From Protostelium mycophagum (taxonomy: Eukaryota > Evosea > Variosea > Protosteliida > Protosteliaceae), in contig KV921073.1 in assembly GCA_002081555.1 (NCBI GenBank), positions 1-64,000 of the forward strand: a DNA stretch of 64,000 nucleotides, read 5' to 3'. How positions within the stretch are numbered: position 1 is the first letter of the stretch; each line of letters opens with the position of its first letter. Position numbers and translations under genes: made by a program. The notes beneath the pieces were generated by a model that worked only from the letters and a program-made list of their open reading frames with translations, did not search any database and was not told the origin of the DNA. Shown here piece by piece: positions 37,289-48,129 of the stretch.

Positions 37289-37868
37289 ATGAGCGCCTCT
37301 CGCCGTCTGCAGAGTATCTCACAGCACTTAACACCAATAGAACCTTCTATGTCTAACGAAGAAACCACAGCCAAAAATAAATCGACCATCTCTTGCCATG
37401 CTCTCGATACCACCACAGGTGAATTTTCTTGATGATGATGACATCTAAAAACAAAAGGTGTACCAGCAAAAGGAATGCCTGTCCAATTATTGATGAGAAG
37501 TAAAGGTGAGCATGACTTGCTTTCCATTCTAAATAGGTTCAGGCGCCTTGAGAGGAAATAAATGGGAGGTTATATCCAGCCACGAAACAAACGACGATGG
37601 TAGAATCAGAGACTTCTCTCCTCTTCCAGAAGCAGGAACTTACAAAGTCATTTTTGATACAGCAGCATACTTCAAGAAAAACGGAGTGCAGAAGTATTTC
37701 TATCCTCAGGTACTTTGTCGTATAGTATTCTTTCATTGCAATTTGCTTTCGGCTTTCACGTTCTGAACAAAAAAGGTGAAAATAGTATTTATCGTAGAAT
37801 CTGGACAGCATTATCACGTGCCATTGCTCATCAGCCCCTTTGGATACTCAACTTACAGGGGCTCATAA
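37289..37868 (+). CDS. URAH: 5-Hydroxyisourate hydrolase (transthyretin-like) with PTS2
   Basis: Second enzyme of the urate-to-allantoin route. After the N-terminal extension, CHALDTTTG is spliced to [12 protein letters not shown]; then [59 protein letters not shown] and stop. The C-terminal YRGS and the His and Arg residues of the active site are all present. The N-terminal extension [14 protein letters not shown] contains R-L-x5-H-L, the peroxisomal PTS2 signal, as in plant and animal homologues. The start at 37289 keeps that signal. Introns at about 37,418 and 37,505, both phase 1. A third lies before VKIVF. Confidence 0.93.
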
Positions 37869-38611
37869 TAAATTCGATGTAAAATCATTCTCCAGTATGC
37901 TCTGTGCTACATCGATTTATCAAGCAATTGGCATCTGACAGTTGGCTCATCTTTGACATCATGTCAACTTTCTTGCATAAACACTGCGCATCTTTCTTTT
38001 GAGGTTTTCTTCGATGTGCACATCTCTCACAAAATGAACCCAAGTAGCAAGATTCTACCTTGGTTCACAATGTCATACAGTCTGGAATCTAAAGCTATAA
38101 TACACGGAGATCAAGGATTGGACTACAACCACACATTTTGGCAAATCAAAAAAATTGTCAGAAGAAAATCAGACAAGGAACATGTACCACAAAATAAACA
38201 CAAGTGGCAAGATTCTACCTTGGTTCAAAATAAACACAAGTGGCAAGATTCACCTTGGTTCACAATGCCACATAGTCTGGACACAAAATAAACACAAGTG
38301 GAAAGATTTTACCTTGGTTCCCAATGCCACACAATCTGGAATCTAAAGCTACAATATACAGAGATCAAGAATTAGTCTACAACCACACATTTTGGCAAAT
38401 CAAAAAAAATGTCAGAAGAAAATCAGACAAGAAACATGTACTTCAACTTGTGACTGACTTCAACACAAACCTTCTATTGAAAAAATGAGAAAATAGATGC
38501 ACCATAAACTCATCAAAATATCCAATCAAGAGAAGAAAAAAGAACAAAAAAACTAGAAGTAAGAATATGAATCAAACACAACAGCAACACATACTCTGAC
38601 ACTTGTTGTCT
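37869..38611. repeat. Tandemly duplicated non-coding tract before the gap
   Basis: Two diverged copies of an approximately 150 bp unit lie at about 38,045-38,188 and 38,290-38,445. Both include TCTGGAATCTAAAGCTAYAAT and CCACACATTTTGGCAAATC. Between them, a short unit (ACACAAGTGGCAAGATTCTA...TTGGTTC) is repeated three to four times. Frames through the tract are short and repetitive, with no family resemblance. The tract stops at the N run, so the assembler may have broken here. Confidence 0.7.
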
Positions 38612-38711
38612 NNNNNNNNNNNNNNNNNNNNNNNNNNNNNNNNNNNNNNNNNNNNNNNNNNNNNNNNNNNNNNNNNNNNNNNNNNNNNNNNNNNNNNNNN
38701 NNNNNNNNNNN
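38612..38711. other. Assembly gap of exactly 100 N
   Basis: One hundred consecutive N, the usual placeholder for a gap of unknown size. The two sides need not be neighbours in the genome. Confidence 0.99.
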
Positions 38712-38772
38712 CCCTAAACCCTAAAACCCTAAACCCTAAACCCTAAACCCTAAACCCTAAACCCTAAACCCC
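38712..38772. repeat. Telomeric repeat array (CCCTAAA)n
   Basis: About eight copies of CCCTAAA, one with an extra A, directly after the N run. The C-rich strand reads 5' to 3' into the contig, as expected at the left end of a chromosome. CCCTAAA/TTTAGGG is the telomere repeat of plants and several protist groups. Confidence 0.95.
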
Positions 38773-38925
38773 GAGTATGTGCACATCTCTCTGTCAATCC
38801 TTCTTCAAGTTTAAAGACGCAGTCGACATTAATCCTCGCAATAGAGAAAAACAGAGACTCTGGGTTTTTAGAAAAGTTTTTGTTGGAGAATTTTAGGCAG
38901 GCTATTTTTGGTCTTTCCGGGCCAA

Positions 38926-39799
38926 GATGAGACCGGGGATGAAGGAGATATACAAAGAGGGTGTAGAGATACCACCAAGATGGCGGAGGATAATACAAGA
39001 AGAAAGAGGTGACAATAAGGATTTAGCTTCTTGCTGAATCATTTAGGCACACAATGGGTTGGTGAGATAATGGACGAAGTCGTCCAAAAGGCTGGAGAGA
39101 TCGTTTTCGAAAGATACATACAACGAAAAGTCGTTCCATTTGCCATTCAGCAAGCAAAGCGAGATTTGAATGTCGCCGTGCATTATACCTTTTGTCCTTG
39201 CGATCCACCAGAGGAGGATATCACAGAAGATCCAACCTGGTGTTTTGACACAGGTGGTCCTCTCATTCTCAATCTGTCTTCGTTGGCTCATAAATGTAGA
39301 GCCTGCGCGCATCGAGGTGGATTCCTGGGCAAGAGGAATATTATCAAAGAGACCCAAGAAAATTCAACAATTAGAATTCATTCCAAAGGACGCAACGTGG
39401 AAGGATTATGCCTCTTTCAGCTCTGGACCGAGTGGACTGCCCCAAACAGGACATGAAAGTACAGTCACAAAACGAACAACGAAGCACCCAACGAGCATAT
39501 CACCAGTAAACGCTGGCTACAGGTCGAATCACGACACAGCCTCGCGAAAAGTGAAGAGTGCGACCAGCGCTCTCACAACAAAATCAAACAGCAAAGATAA
39601 ACACTCGGAGGAAACGGTCAAAATGGAAACACTACGGCACGAGCTGAGAGGCAAAGAATATACTTTTACCTCGAGTGGAGAGATCGTGTTGGTATCAAAG
39701 ATAGATATGGACAGATTACCTACTAGAAGCCTTTCTGGAGGTGGAAACAAAGAAAGACCAAAGGACCTCCCTTCTCTTAAAGAAAGAGCATTCTACTAA
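38926..39799 (+). CDS. C2orf81-like protein (DUF4639)
   Basis: The first exon starts MRPGMKEIYKEGVEIPP and ends in a short intron before TQWVGEIMDEVVQKAGEIVF. Then comes ERYIQRKVVPFAIQQAKRDL, and later EDPTWCFDT spliced to EPARIEVDSWARG. This matches C2orf81 (human: [47 protein letters not shown]). The family is uncharacterised but is found mainly in ciliated or flagellated organisms. The C-terminal half is Ser/Thr/Lys-rich and probably disordered. The start is about 150 bp from the telomeric array, so this is a telomere-proximal gene. It ends KERAFY with a stop 19 bp from that of convergent NDUFB9. Confidence 0.75.
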
Positions 39800-39818
39800 T
39801 ATAATGTAAAATTTGCTT

Positions 39819-40359
39819 CTATTGGAATTGTATTTTGGCAAGTTGGTGATAAGCTCCAATATCAGCATAAGCAGATCTCTTCAATAACTTGAAATGTCAG
39901 GAGGAATAAGAAACTGAGATACTCACTCTCTCTGGGAAAGGAGTATTGCGCTGCCAAGAAGTGCCTCCAGGCGCGTGAATGTCTAGAAAACATAAATATA
40001 AGATGATTAGAACAGCTCCACTTACTAACATAGGGAAGGGGATGAAGATGTGATTTCAAGTATTGATGACCTAAGTCGTCAGATCATATGATGGATCGAT
40101 CGCAGTTTCAAATTCCTACCCTCCCAAACAAATTGTTCTGCTTTCGTCTGGTTGGTCTCTTTCATGTTCTCTCTAAATTTTTGGTGAATTGGCCAAGCGT
40201 GCTTGATCCACTCCTCGCTAAAAGAGTCACTCAAGAGGAATAATATCATTGCACATACGGATCGGCATGCCAATCTCTCTCGTTACGGAGAAGAGAACGA
40301 TACAAACGAGTAACCTCCTGCTTGTGGGTGAGATCTCCCTTGAATCTAAGGATATTCAT
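39819..40359 (-). CDS. NDUFB9: Complex I subunit NDUFB9 (B22, LYR protein)
   Basis: A short mitochondrial LYR protein from at least five exons. It reads MNILRFKGDLTHKQEVTRLY, so the L-Y-R motif follows directly, then SLLRNERDWHADP, KFRENMKETNQTKAEQFVWE, HLHPLPYV and DIHAPGGTSWQRNTPFPREL. The PGGTSW block and the preceding HPxPY are the NDUFB9 signature (human: HPQPYIFPDSPGGTSYERY). As a LYR protein it binds the acyl carrier protein and sits in the membrane arm of respiratory complex I. About 125 residues are predicted, shorter than human NDUFB9 (179) and close to plant B22. It lies about 200 bp downstream of EF2 on the same strand. Confidence 0.82.
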
Positions 40360-40560
40360 GTAGAATCAGATCTCGATATGACAATCAGCGAAAGATTGGC
40401 TTGTTGTAGAAGAGTCATTTTCAAAGAATCAACGAAATCGATCGGTTGTTGTCCAAAGGTTGGCTTGTTCTCTGCTCCAAGTTGTGGGATGAAGCGTCGA
40501 CACATAGAAATAAATAAAACAGAGCAAAATTGTATTTTCTATCTTTATCAACGAGCACAT

Positions 40561-43251
40561 TTACAGCTTGTCGAGGTACTCGTTGAGGTCGGGGATCTCC
40601 TCCTTGAGTCCCTTTCTCTTTCTTGTGGCCATGATTGTGTCGAATGCCTTTTGATCTTGGTTGGACAGCTTTCCGGCCTTGTCCTTCTCTCCGAATGGGT
40701 TTCCGGGGAAGATTCTCCAGTGGTCGAACATAAGTTGGGGGAAGGCCTGGCCTCCAGTTTCGGCTCTAAGATGGGCAGTGAAACCGAATGACTCGGCGAC
40801 GGGAAGGTGACATCTGACGTTGGTAAGAGGTGTTCCGGGACGGGCAATCTCCTCGACGATCTGTCCTCTTCTCTTGTTCATGACTCCGTAGATACCTCCC
40901 ATAACTGTCTGAGGTGCTTGGATATCGACAAGGAAGATGGGCTCCTGGAGACGAGGTGTGGCCAACAGCTGAGAAGCGTAGAACACACGACGAGCGGTGG
41001 GGATGAGTTGACCTCCTCCTCTGTGGATGGCATCAGCGTGGAGGGTAACATCCATAAGGTTGAAACGGATTCCTCTCATGTTCTCTCCAGTGAGGACTCC
41101 CTCCTTGGAAACCCATTGAAGACCAGCGACAACAGAGTCCTTGATTTCGTTCAGGTACTGGACTCCCTTAGTGGTATCGACGACCATGTTGGGTCCGTCT
41201 GTGTTGGGTCCGAAAGCCCAGATCTTTCTGGCGTCGTTGATGTCCCATCCGTACTCGTCGGCAAGAACTCTTCCTCTGTTCTTGGGGTCGTCCTTTGAGG
41301 AAACCTTGCCGTCCTCAATAGCCTTGGCGAGCTCAGATGACTTGTCCTCATCCTCGCAGAGAGGGGCAGCCTCGACGTAGAGACGGTTGTGCTTGTTGGG
41401 TGACTTGGACATGGCAGTCTCAGACTTCTTGGTGACAGTCTCTCTGTATGAGACGACGGGGTCGGAAATACGAAGAGGAGCTCCTCCCATAAAGTCGTTC
41501 TGGAGATCGTTCATGCAAATCTCAAGGTGGAGCTCTCCGGCACCAGCAACAATGTGCTCTCCAGACTCCTCGTGAGAAATCTGCACGAGAGGGTCGGACT
41601 TGGAAAGTCTCTTCAGACCTTCGACGAGCTTGGGGAGATCAGCAGGGTTCTTGGGCTCGACGGCAACACGGACGACAGGTGAGACGGAGAACTTCATGGT
41701 GATAATGGGGTGAGAAGCCTCATCGGTGGTGAGGGTGGCGGACTTGAGGATGAACTGGTCAACACCGACAAGGGCACAAGTGTTTCCGCAAGGAACAGAG
41801 TCGACGGGCTCGATCTTTCTACCCATCATGATAACGGTTCTCTGGATGTTCTTGATGGCAAGATCCTCCTTCTTTCCGAACTCGAAGTTGTTTCCGAGGA
41901 TACGGACCTTCATTCCAGACTCGATGGTACCAGCGAAGACACGACCGAAAGCAAAGAATCTTCCTCTGTCGGGTGTGGGCACCATCTTGGACACGTACAT
42001 GACCAAAGGTCCGTTGGGGTTGCACTCACGGATGGCGGTGGCAGTGGCATCGTCTTGAGGACCGGTGTAAAGGTTCTCAACACGGTATCTCTGGGCTCTG
42101 GCGGGAGAAGGGAGGTAAGACACCATCATCTCAAGAAGGGCCTCGTCGGCGGGCAACCACTTCTGCATGATGCACTTGATGAGCTTCTTCTGTTGAAGTT
42201 GGCGCTCCTCGGAGGTGAGGGTGACACCAGTAACCTTGAGGTACTTGTCGATCTTGTCCTGCTCGTCGTTCATACCAGCCTTGAAGATCTGGGAGATGGG
42301 AGTAAGGATAAATTGGCAGAAAGCTCTGGAGAGTTGCTTTCCAGATGAGCTCTCAGAGTTGGAGGTCCACTTCTTGGCCTCAGCGTCGAAGTAGTTGTCT
42401 CCCCAGAGACGTTGAGCCATCTTCTCGACATCGACTCCGAACTTCTTTCCGTAGATACGGGCAAACTTGTTGAGGGTGAAGGCCCATCCCTGGAGACCAG
42501 CGGAGAAGGCAACGGTTCCCTTCTCGGGGTAGACAGTGGTGTCTCCGAGGAGCTCGTCCTTGTAGGTGGCGATAATAACGTTGGCGTTCTCAATGACACG
42601 GACAAAGTTGAGGTACATGTCTTCGGGCTCGAGTTGGAGCTCGAGGAATCCACGGTCGAGCTTGTTGATGGTCAACACGGGGATAATACGCTCTCCAAGG
42701 GCCTGACGAAGGACAGTCTCGGTTTGGACACAGACTCCCTCGACGACATCGACGACGACGAGACCTCCGTCAGTGACACGGAGAGCAGCAGTGACCTCAG
42801 AGGAGAAATCGACGTGACCGGGAGAGTCGATAAGGTTGATAAGAAACTCGGCTCCTTTGGCGTCCTTGGGCAGACCAAATTCCTCGGGCATACAGAAGTA
42901 AAGAGAGATACCAGTAGACTTGATGGTAATTCCACGCTCCTTCTCGTCAGCACGGGTGTCGGTCATACGGACATCTCCGGCGTCCTCCTTGGCAATGATA
43001 CCGGCAGCAGCGACAAGAGAGTCGGTCAAAGTTGACTTTCCTGAGAATAAATCAGGAATCAATGATCGAATACTTGTTATTGGACATACCGTGGTCGACG
43101 TGGGCAATGACGGACATGTTACGGATGTTGGTGGGCTTGTCCATAATGCCTCTCATCTGCTCGACGGTGAAGTTCACCTTCAAAAGTAAGCATGTTGTCA
43201 AGTCGCCACACTACAAGAAGATTTGTTGACTGATCAACCTCAACTCACCAT
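40561..43251 (-). CDS. EEF2: Translation elongation factor 2 (eEF2)
   Basis: Three exons: 43249-43251 (only the ATG), 43090-43177 and 40561-43040. The protein starts [20 protein letters not shown] and reads through AHVDHGKST (P-loop), [14 protein letters not shown] (switch I, with the Thr that eEF2 kinase modifies in other species), [28 protein letters not shown] and [13 protein letters not shown], which holds the diphthamide-site His. It ends in NEYLDKL. This translocase moves the ribosome along mRNA using GTP. Codon use is strongly biased, which opens long meaningless frames on the opposite strand. The ATG-only first exon mirrors that of eL42. Confidence 0.98.
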
Positions 43252-44202
43252 TTTCGATACTGATTAATTGAAAACTTAAAAGAGCAGTGTGTTAAAAAGA
43301 CCCAGCAGACTTTGGCTGGGAGATAGACTTCTGAAGGTCGAAGTCTTGTTAGTGGTCCGTGCGGCCTTTTGAACTGGTTTTCCTTTGTGGGGAAGTGAGT
43401 TTCCCTCCCACCCCCCAGAATTCCGGTCTTATTCTTGGCTGTCACGTGACCTTCCAAGCCACACAACACGAGTCACGCCACTGCAGTGAGCTTATTTCAC
43501 CTGAGAATCATTTCAGAAAGGATTTTCAAGCAAAATGATGGATTGATCAGGATTTTCAAACTCAAAATCAAACACAACGTAGTTCATCGTTAATCCTTGA
43601 ATTGTTCACAAATTCATATTGACTCAGAACTAATTGGTGGAGACTTATGGAACTTGAGATCCTTCAATCAACGTTTCTAAAACTCAGCTTCTGAATGGTC
43701 TTATCAGGAGTAACAAATTCCAGCGAACATTGATTAGATCCCAGATTGATTTTGAGAAGGTTTGTAAATCTTCATTAGACACAAACATAACAGATGATGC
43801 CTCAGTCGAAATAAATTATATTCGAAATTAGATCTTCTTTAATCGATTAATCATAATTTCGGCTCGCGTTGGTGTCTGAACATCTTTTCCATATCGTCGC
43901 ATGCGATAATTTTCAACATGAACGACAATTTTGTAGGATCCTTTTTTCGCGATTTCGGAATAAATGAAGGCTCACGTTGTGGTGCAACAGGAGGGATATG
44001 TGCAGAATGTTCATAAGATACATTCAAAATTTTGAAACTAAAATGGATTTTGGAAGGAAGAAGATATTGTCGAGGAATGATGATTTGTTCAAAGGTACCA
44101 ACTTTTTTTGAGGACTGATTCTTCGTCTTCCAAAAATCTTTCGAATTATCTGAGAAGCGCGAATGCGAAAGTCGTTGGTCATTTGAACATCAGATTTTCA
44201 GG
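43252..44202. other. Intergenic region between EF2 and the Zn2Cys6-PAS gene
   Basis: 951 bp, the longest clean spacer in the right part. The EF2-proximal half must hold its promoter. An ATG at 44,043 followed by a possible intron (44,097-44,201) was tested as a first exon of the next gene, but its splice phase does not join the zinc-cluster frame, so it may be only leader sequence. Confidence 0.5.
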
Positions 44203-45305
44203 ATGTGGGGAGAGACGACAGCACCAGAGCCACCACCACAGACTGGAGAGGAGTCGAGGAAACGATTAGGTAGAGCATGTTCCAACTGTCGAAGAGGACA
44301 TCTCTCTTGTAATGCAGAGCGGCCCTGTAAGAGATGTATCGCTCGTGGTACAGCAGATACTTGTCAAGATATGGAGAGAAAGAAACCAGGAGTTCCTAGT
44401 CGAAGCAATGCCGCGAATGAGTCGATGTCGGTGCAGCACTACGCGAAGGATCCTCATGAAATGGAGAGAAAAATTCAACAAGAAAACCAATTCAACGCTC
44501 TTTTCAATAGAAATACAAATCTATATCCTCAACCAACTTCATCAGGCGATGTCTCTGTACATTTTCATGAGAGCCCAAACACACGTAAGGGATCACTGCT
44601 TCTTGAAATCTCATGAAGTTTTACAGAGAACATCGTGAGGATTTTAACAACTGAACCCGAAGAGGCGTTACCTAATCTCTTGGGAAGAATTGAGAATTTC
44701 TTTCCAACTCCATCCTTCAATGATGCAAATTTCATGGGACAATCAGAGATAGATATGAACTCTTCTGTTGTAGCGTTGAGAGAAGAGATCAATCCCATGC
44801 TACAACACCAGATATATGCAGGTTTCGAAAGTTTCCTGAACGTATGTGATCAACAACCTGTATCATGATCTCTAAGCGTAGATCAGACATTTAAGATCGC
44901 CACTACACCCTTAGCCCCACCATCTTTATTGTGGGAGAGGAACGGTACAGTGTTGTTCACTAATCCAGCCTTCTGCCACCTCACAGGGTTCATACCAAAC
45001 ATGTTACCCACCAAACCAAACGGTATCTCACAGTTTTTCAAGGTAATTAAACGTTCTTTGAGCCTGTAATGGTGACGAAGATATAGATGCCGGACTTTTG
45101 GAAGTTCCTTCGAGACGCCTTTGCTCGTGTGGATTGGAATGAGACGATCATTCACGTTTATTTGAAGAGTTGGAGGAAAGAGACGGTATATTTAGAGGGT
45201 TCATTGTGTGTCAATATCAAGAGAGACATGCTAGGACTTCCATCAATCTTATACGCTCACTTCTTAGCCCTTCCCACAAAGAGAGAGGCTAGTCATACCC
45301 AATAG
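44203..45305 (+). CDS. Zn2Cys6 transcription factor with PAS domain
   Basis: The zinc cluster is RACSNCRRGHLSCNAERPC followed by KRCIARGTADTC, with six Cys in the C-x2-C-x6-C-x5-C-x2-C-x8-C layout. It then reads MERKKPG, as in Dictyostelium members. After a polar linker and introns at about 44,584 and 44,840 comes PPSLLWERNGTVLFTNPAF and CHLTGFIPNMLP, a PAS core, continuing ETIIHVYLKSWRKETVYLEG to the stop. This is the Ert1/AcuK-like Zn2Cys6-PAS arrangement, which in fungi controls gluconeogenesis. The role here is unknown. About 310 residues; convergent with the PRMT-like gene 64 bp away. Confidence 0.8.
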
Positions 45306-45369
45306 ATCGATATTCCATTTCTCAATATTTCGAAATATATCAAGAGTTCACAAAAGCATAACTCGGCGT

Positions 45370-46742
45370 TTATTCATCAACAACATTGTTGTACAATTTC
45401 CTGATGTCAGAGTTTGAGCTGGTGGCAATCACTTTGCCCTTTCTCTTCTGTTTCACCGTCCAAGTGATGTCGATGTCTTCTTCGTCTTCTACTGTTCTCG
45501 ACACCAACTGTATGCTCAACTGGTCTCCCTCTTCACATTTCAATGGCTCTATCAAGGGGAAATACACCTGCTGTTCTGTATCCCTGTAGTAGATGGATGA
45601 GTCAATATAACTTAAGACAGATTTGATGGAGGAAATAGAATAGTGTCCAATAGAATACTCACTCGAATTTTGGGTGAGAACTGAGAATGACACCCTCAGC
45701 GAGGTCAGCTTCCCACCACGAACAGAAGCCGTGTACTTCAATCTGTACATTGTTACCATGATAGAGATGTCATCTATACTCACCGGGTTACTTGTGTCCC
45801 ACGTGATGTCCTTGTATCTCTTTGTCACACTCTGGTCATCATCCTTATATAGATCCACCTGTATATCTTAGTTGATAGATTGTTATTTATAGCACAAGTC
45901 ATTATGGATATTACCTCATTGAATAATTGACCACCTTCATCAGCGAGATCAGCTGGAGTCATGCTCAAGTAACAATGTCCCCCGAATTCAACCTTCTCGA
46001 ACAATGAATAATCCACTGCAAAATCTTCTGTTATTTCCTTCCATTCACCTTGTTATTGTAAAACTTTATATTATGGATAATACATACCTCTCAAATCATC
46101 ATTATACATTGATGATATGACAGGTGATAAGTACTGCCTCACTTTGGACGGGACCAACACTCCTCCTTCAGCTAACAGCTGTAGAATGTAAATATCTCTC
46201 TTCAATGTGTTGATAGATAAAGTGGTACCTTCTCTCGTGCATGTGCGAGAGTACCGATGAGGCCGTACTCATTGACAAAAGGACTAATCGTGTCGCAAAT
46301 GACTACATCCCCTTTCTTTGCAGGTTTGACCACCTCTATTCATGTTAAATCAAAGTGAATCATCACCTATTCTTACTCCTGCTGTCAACACTCCGGAAAG
46401 TAAGATTCTGCAACTCGTTTCTCTCAGCTATCACCCTGCTCAACTCTTCAAGTCAGCAAAAGAAGTGCACAACATGCATACCCCAATCATGGCAGCGTCC
46501 TCTTCATATACCACACAGTGTTTCGCTTGCAAATGTTTTGCAGAATACAAAGAGAGGAGCCCAGCATTCGATCCAATTTCAACGACGACGGATTCTGGTT
46601 TGACTAACTGGTCGATTAGACAAACAGCTGGAAAGATGACTACCTTTTGCAAAGCACTCTTGTATGCTAATCTTGAAGTTGAGGAAAGAGTATCATTGCT
46701 CAAAGCATCTCTTAAGGTCCTCCAGCCTCCTTTTAACATCAT
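45370..46742 (-). CDS. Divergent PRMT-like methyltransferase
   Basis: A Rossmann domain followed by a PRMT-type beta barrel. Blocks: TSRLAYKSALQKVV, then VVEIGSNAGLLSLYSAKH (SAM motif I), VYEEDAAM (post-I acidic), DVVICDTISPFVNEYG where PRMTs have the double-E loop, GGVLVPSKVRQYLSPV, PIEVHGFCSWWEADLAE and GVILSSHPKF, then QVYFPLIEPLKCEEGDQL. The fold match to PRMTs is clear (VHGFxGWF; VVLSTSP; FxLxxPLxVxxGD). Two hallmark sites differ: the first Glu of the double-E loop is Asp (C-D-T), and the T-H-W motif is replaced by D-T-E. Activity on arginine is therefore doubtful. A 66 bp in-frame intron lies near 45,630. Confidence 0.72.
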
Positions 46743-46948
46743 CTTTCAAATCTGTTGTGATCGATGTGTGTGATCTGATCAAACGTAAGTTTTAGCGATC
46801 TACAGATTTTAACACAAATCTGCAATTGTCATAATTCAAATATTTCTGTTCGTGGCAAGAGAAATCATTTGCGTTAATAACCGAAGAGAGAATCTGTCAC
46901 AAAATTTGTGCGAAAGATGATTTGGGTTTCATTTTCAGCAGACCGAAG

Positions 46949-47980
46949 ATGAGCCAACCACAGCCCAAACATGACCTCTCAGCCAAGACAAGAGACAACA
47001 CCCTTGTTTTATTTGATGTGGATGGTACTCTCTCACTCTCAAGACAGGTGAGCTCTTTCACGTCACTGTCTTACACTTGCTAACCCTTTTTCAGTCCGCC
47101 TCAGAGGAAATGAAGCAGACACTGAAGAGATTGAGAGAGAAAGTCTCTATTGGTGTGGTTGGTGGTTCTGATTTGAGCAAGATAGCAGAGCAACTTGGTG
47201 GTCACACCTTCCTCCTCGAGAACTTTGACTATGTATTTGCTGAGAATGGTCTTACCTTTTATCAAGATGGTCAGTTCAAAGCCCAAGCAGTGAGACTTCG
47301 ACATTCTCCTCAACTGTTTGGACCTGATCTTCATCTCAGAGTCTCTTAAACCATCTCGGAGAAGAGAACACTCAGAGGATCATTAATTTCGCCTTGAGAT
47401 ACATTGCTGATGTTAAGATACCCAAGAAGAGGTCTGTCTCATGGATATAACGCTCTTCATATTAATTCATAACAGAGGAACTTTTGTTGAGTTTAGAGCT
47501 GGAATGCTGAATTTATGTCCAATTGGCAGAAGCTGTTCCCAAGCAGAGAGAGACGAATTCGACGCTTTTGATAAGGTAAAGCACGATATTACGTATACAT
47601 AGATACAAATAATTAATAACATGAATAGGTACATAACGTGCGCAAGGACTTCGTCGCGGCGTTGAAAAAGGAGTTTGTTGATCTTCCTTTGACTTTTGCT
47701 ATTGGAGGACAGATTTCTATTGATGTGTTCCCAACTGGATGGGATAAGACATACTGCCTCCAGTACCTTGATAACTTTGATGATGTTTACTTTTTTGGTG
47801 ACAGAACTCAAGAGGTGAGTACTCTTTCACTTACCCGCTGCATATCTTGTGGCAGGAAGATTAAGTTGATGACAGGGAGGAAATGATCACGAGATATTTG
47901 TACACCCCAGGACAGTTGGAAACACTGTACAGAATCCCCCAGACACCCAACGTCTTCTCAACACCATATTTCAACTCTGA
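46949..47980 (+). CDS. PMM2: Phosphomannomutase (PMM2 type)
   Basis: Converts mannose-6-phosphate to mannose-1-phosphate for GDP-mannose, feeding N-glycosylation and GPI anchors. It opens [19 protein letters not shown] and continues with [13 protein letters not shown], the HAD D-x-D nucleophile motif. Then [47 protein letters not shown], and after the last intron [16 protein letters not shown] and DPxT-like [10 protein letters not shown]. About 250 residues, normal for eukaryotic PMM. Stop TGA at 47978-47980. Introns at about 47,048, 47,330, 47,435, 47,576 and 47,814. Confidence 0.95.
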
Positions 47981-48129
47981 AGAGAGTAATAATAAAAACA
48001 GACTCGAGGAAAATCTTAGGAGATTTTGCAATTTCCACAAAGACGTTTTCAACTGTCGCACCACGAACTTTTTTTTTAGGGCAAGTATTCATTTAAAGAG
48101 AGAGAATTGTACTTCAAGCCAATGATTTA

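Noticed and set aside
40249-40791. 180-codon + strand frame across the EF2 3' end
   Set aside because: Antisense of NDUFB9 first exon and the EF2 C-terminus; no independent support.
41710-42348. 212-codon frame on the + strand inside EF2
   Set aside because: It is the antisense of a strongly codon-biased gene. Composition is Leu/Gly/Ser-rich with no family match, while EF2 in the other strand is complete.
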